Position numbers and translations under genes: made by a program. From Alphaproteobacteria bacterium (GTDB lineage Bacteria; Pseudomonadota; Alphaproteobacteria; CAAGCB01; CAG-977): a stretch of 53,668 nt of DNA. The DNA lies in assembly GCA_900768185.1 (NCBI GenBank), contig CAAGCB010000014.1, positions 1 to 53,668 of the forward strand, in the 5' to 3' direction. The notes below the pieces were generated by a model. It did not search any database, was not told where the DNA came from, and was given only the letters and a program-made list of their open reading frames with translations. Of the stretch, positions 51,586 to 53,668 are shown piece after piece (position 1 is the stretch's first letter; every line of letters begins with the position of its first letter).

Positions 51586-52923
51586 ATGAAAATCCTGCGC
51601 TGTTTCCGCGAAATGTGGAAACTGGCGATACCGGTTGTCGTGTCCAGACTGGGCGTTGTCGGCATGACGCTGGCGGACACCGTGTTCGTCGGTCGTTTCG
51701 GTACGCGCGAATTGGCGTACCAGAGTATTGCGGGGACGTTGCATTCGCTGTTTTTGTATATTGCAATGGGGCTGTTGCAGGGAACGATCGTGCTGACGGC
51801 AAACGCGTTCGGACAGGGAAAGTATCGCGATTGCGGTTTGGTGTTGCGGCGGTCGATCCCCTATGCTGTTCTGATCGGCGTGATTTTGGCGGCGATTTGT
51901 TTGCCGTCCGAACATTTGATGAACTTGTTGGGACAGCCGGCGGACGTTGCCCAGGGCAGCGCGAAAGTCCTGTCCGTGTATGCTTTGGGAATCCCCTTTA
52001 CTCTGTTGTTTTTTGTGATGTCGTCGTTTTTGGAAGGCACTAAACGCCCTTTGCCGGGCATGGTGATGATTCTGCTGGCGAATATCATCAATATTTTCGC
52101 TAATTACGCTTTTGTGTGCGGACATTACGGATTCCCGGCGATGGGCGCGGTCGGATCGGCGATGTCGACGACGTTGATCCGCGTGATTTTGGCGGTCGGC
52201 ATGTTCATCATCGTTTTTTGCGTTGACGAAAACGACCTTTACGGCGTATGGGTCAAACCTGAAAAAAATAAAAACGAGGACAAGCGCATTCGCAGTGTCG
52301 GATACGGCGCCGCCGTCACCGTCGGTGTGGAGGAAGGATCTTATTCCGCCGTGAACATCATGGCGGGGTGGCTGGGCGCGCTGGCGTTGGGCGCGTACAC
52401 GATCATGCTGAACGCGTCGAACAACGTGTTTGTGCTGGCGGGCGGCGTCGGGACGGCTTCTGCGGTGTTGATGGGCATCGCGAAGGGAAAAAAATCCGTT
52501 CTGGAAATGAAAATCGTCGGCTATACGGCTCTGGCGTTTAATACGGCGATTATGATTGCCTGTTCGGTCGCATTCGTGGTTTGTCCGCGATTCATCACCG
52601 CGATTTACACCAAAGATCCCGAACTGATCGCAATGACCGTGCCGCTGGTGGCGCTGTGTTCGCTGATGTGTTTTTTCGACGGGACGCAACAGTTGATGGT
52701 CAACGTGTTGCGCGGTGCGGTCGATATTTTTGTACCGACGATTTGTCAGGCGGCGGCTTTTATTTTCATTATGCTGCCGCTGATTTGGCTTTTTTCGTTT
52801 CATTGGGATTACGGTGTCGCGGGTATGGCGTACGCGATGATTGTCGCTTGCGCTTGCGCCAGCCTGTTCTTGATCGGCAGGTTCGTTTTCATCTGCCGCC
52901 GCTACGACCAAGACGGTTTTTAA
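51586..52923 (+). CDS. MATE family multidrug/metabolite exporter
   Basis: MATE proteins export cationic or organic compounds in exchange for Na+ or H+. The 445-residue protein has about 12 hydrophobic segments and family features in both halves: IPVVVSRLGVVGMTLADTVFVGRFGTRELA at the start, GLLQGTIVLTANAFGQGKYRD (the G-x-x-x-a-Q-x-x-G motif), and in the second half VGVEEGSYSAVNIMAGWLG and NNVFVLAGGVGTASAVLMG. The ATG at 51586 begins a typical MATE N-terminus; the longer frame overlapping atpC has no family match. The ribosome-binding site is weak. Substrate is unknown. Confidence 0.9.
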   Translation: MKILRCFREMWKLAIPVVVSRLGVVGMTLADTVFVGRFGTRELAYQSIAGTLHSLFLYIAMGLLQGTIVLTANAFGQGKYRDCGLVLRRSIPYAVLIGVILAAICLPSEHLMNLLGQPADVAQGSAKVLSVYALGIPFTLLFFVMSSFLEGTKRPLPGMVMILLANIINIFANYAFVCGHYGFPAMGAVGSAMSTTLIRVILAVGMFIIVFCVDENDLYGVWVKPEKNKNEDKRIRSVGYGAAVTVGVEEGSYSAVNIMAGWLGALALGAYTIMLNASNNVFVLAGGVGTASAVLMGIAKGKKSVLEMKIVGYTALAFNTAIMIACSVAFVVCPRFITAIYTKDPELIAMTVPLVALCSLMCFFDGTQQLMVNVLRGAVDIFVPTICQAAAFIFIMLPLIWLFSFHWDYGVAGMAYAMIVACACASLFLIGRFVFICRRYDQDGF

Positions 52924-53193
52924 CTTCCGTTTTTTTTGTTTTTTTTAAGTGAAACTTCGCAAATTGCCGAAAAGCATTCGGCTCCTCCGCTCAAACACAG
53001 ACGGTCTTTCGACGGGTGCGGAAAACGAAGCGTTCGAACTCGAAAAACTCAATAAAAACAAAGGCTTGCAAGAAAATGCAAGCCTTTGTCCACGTTGGCT
53101 GTGCAAACTGGACAATCTTCGAAATCATCAGAATGAAATCAAATCCTTAAAAAGTCGTGCCGAAACCTTGCTTATTTTTATGCAATCAGCCGC
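52924..53193. other. Intergenic space with terminator
   Basis: 270 bp between convergent genes. A T-rich stretch follows the MATE stop (52931-52948), and a strong hairpin lies at 53053-53089. I see no convincing gene. Confidence 0.5.
53053..53089 (-). terminator. Terminator of the nrdD-spanin unit
   Basis: caaaggcttgca / tgcaagcctttg, 12-bp stem with a 6-base loop, followed on the minus strand by a T-run (A-run on the plus strand). Confidence 0.85.
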
Positions 53194-53412
53194 TTAATCG
53201 CACATTTTATCGTACACGATATTATTCGCGTCCACCTGCCGGATAGTTTCCGGGGTGTCGCGTTCGTAATCGGCATAAACGGGCTGATACACGTCGCAGA
53301 AATTACCGCTTAAAACGGTCGTGCAACCGTTCAACAACATCAGGATCGTCAAGAGTGCCGCGAACACGGCGAACCTGATCCATCGTTTTTTTCTTTTCCT
53401 CAAAGTTTGCAT
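53194..53412 (-). CDS. Small lipoprotein, Rz1/o-spanin-like
   Basis: This 72-residue protein has a basic start, a hydrophobic segment and the lipobox LNGC near residue 32. The short mature part has FCDVYQPVYADYERDTPETIRQVDANNIVYDKMC. The pattern C-D-x-Y-x-P-x-Y and D-T-P-x-T-x-R-Q-x-D-x-N-N is typical of short phage lipoproteins that act as outer-membrane spanins in host lysis. It begins inside the preceding small gene in another frame and runs past its end, the classic overlap of Rz and Rz1. I placed the start at the ATG behind AAGGACGGAAAG. Confidence 0.65.
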   Translation of the reverse strand: MQTLRKRKKRWIRFAVFAALLTILMLLNGCTTVLSGNFCDVYQPVYADYERDTPETIRQVDANNIVYDKMCD

Positions 53413-53503
53413 TTCTTTCCGTCCTTTTTCCCAGAAAATAAGATAAAAGCCCGACCGCACCAATTAAGAGCGCGATCAGACCGGATAAGATCAAGTCGCT
53501 CAT
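53303..53503 (-). CDS. Small membrane protein, Rz/i-spanin-like
   Basis: This 66-residue protein has one N-terminal membrane segment (about 3-22, ILSGLIALLIGAVGLLSYFL), a charged helical part and an end RVRGTLDDPDVVERLHDRFKR, as seen in small phage membrane proteins next to Rz1-like lipoproteins. It would span the periplasm from the inner membrane and pair with the lipoprotein. The ATG overlaps the stop of nrdD (ATGA). It is shorter than lambda Rz (153), so its reach across the periplasm is uncertain. Confidence 0.6.
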   Translation of the reverse strand: MSDLILSGLIALLIGAVGLLSYFLGKRTERNANFEEKKKTMDQVRRVRGTLDDPDVVERLHDRFKR

Positions 53504-53668
53504 TCCGCCCCCTCGTGCGTTTTGCTGACGTCGGCAAAACGTTTGACGGCTTTCTTTTCGGAAAAGCACACCCGTTCGGCGTATTCGGATTTTTTGCCGA
53601 TGTTGAATGCGGACACGGGGCGAAAATACCCCATGACGCGCGTCCAGATTTCGCACGGTTGCCGTTCG
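53500..53668 (-). CDS. nrdD: Anaerobic ribonucleotide reductase NrdD, C-terminal part
   Basis: Only the last 55 codons are in the window; the gene continues beyond the right edge. The visible part reads PCEIWTRVMGYFRPVSAFN and then GKKSEYAERVCF, the conserved glycyl-radical loop region of class III ribonucleotide reductases (R-V-x-G-Y-x-R-P-V, with the radical Gly in the GYFRP segment). The enzyme makes deoxyribonucleotides without oxygen. It is translationally coupled to the spanin-like pair, an arrangement more like a phage genome than a chromosomal nrdDG operon. Confidence 0.85.
   Translation of the reverse strand, partial: ERQPCEIWTRVMGYFRPVSAFNIGKKSEYAERVCFSEKKAVKRFADVSKTHEGAE

Noticed and set aside
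52949..53197. Small plus-strand frame of 82 codons behind the MATE gene
   Set aside because: It contains the strong hairpin terminator at 53053-53089, lacks a good ribosome-binding site and matches nothing I know.

Overview
The window looks like chromosomal DNA of an uncultured, probably host- or gut-associated and largely anaerobic alphaproteobacterium. The F1 ATP synthase genes stand alone in the order atpH-A-G-D-C without the F0 genes, as is usual in Alphaproteobacteria. Rubrerythrin, a C_GCAxxG_C_C protein and the tail of an anaerobic ribonucleotide reductase (NrdD) point to life with little oxygen. The lineage is an inference from gene content; no rRNA gene is present.

Region 1 (1-15290) is a mosaic genomic island, mostly AT-rich, against the 3' end of a tRNA-Ser(CGA) gene. 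It holds a tyrosine recombinase (13322-15151), a deleted second copy of that recombinase (2006-2550), an AAA/DUF4143 ATPase, HU, a GmrSD-type DUF262/DUF1524 restriction-like protein, a Fic protein, a Rep_trans-type replication initiator, two unrecognised small genes around a palindrome-bearing intergenic region, a large fusion of an HUH-endonuclease-like domain with a RecQ-like helicase (9666-11663), and a HipBA toxin-antitoxin pair. The element seems to exist in two versions. The tail of a second HUH-RecQ gene lies at 288-510 and the tail of a second AAA/DUF4143 gene at 13198-13251, so both ends of the island show the order helicase tail, cargo, AAA tail, recombinase. The last 17 codons of hup are present twice (3010-3063 and 6187-6240) and bracket the DUF262 and Fic genes, the usual footprint of integration into the 3' end of a gene.

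Region 2 (15294-26290) is core-like: tRNA-Ser with a decayed tandem copy, polA, an exported Cys-rich protein, an outer-membrane barrel, a cold-shock protein, rnd, a TetR regulator with fadL, a C_GCAxxG_C_C protein divergent from rubrerythrin, and an exported protein of unknown function.

Region 3 (26310-46262) is a large envelope machine encoded by two divergent gene blocks. The leftward block follows the R64 thin-pilus order: a TonB/OmpA-like spanning protein, then PilL/TcpQ-, PilN-, PilO2-, PilP-, PilQ- and PilR-like proteins. The rightward block encodes VirB2-, VirB3- and VirB4-like proteins and then, behind a separate strong promoter, five exported helical proteins of which some resemble VirB5/TrbJ. 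No VirB6-11, type IV prepilin, prepilin peptidase or coupling protein is visible. The locus therefore reads as a hybrid in which a type IVb pilus envelope complex is combined with the pilin/VirB3/VirB4 module of a conjugation-type secretion system. With the HUH-RecQ fusion, this is the best candidate for an undescribed system.

Region 4 (46263-52923) is the atpHAGDC operon, with an enlarged gamma subunit, followed by a MATE transporter. At the right edge, on the minus strand, the end of nrdD is translationally coupled to an overlapping pair of small genes that look like phage spanins (Rz/Rz1), suggesting that a phage or prophage lies beyond the window.
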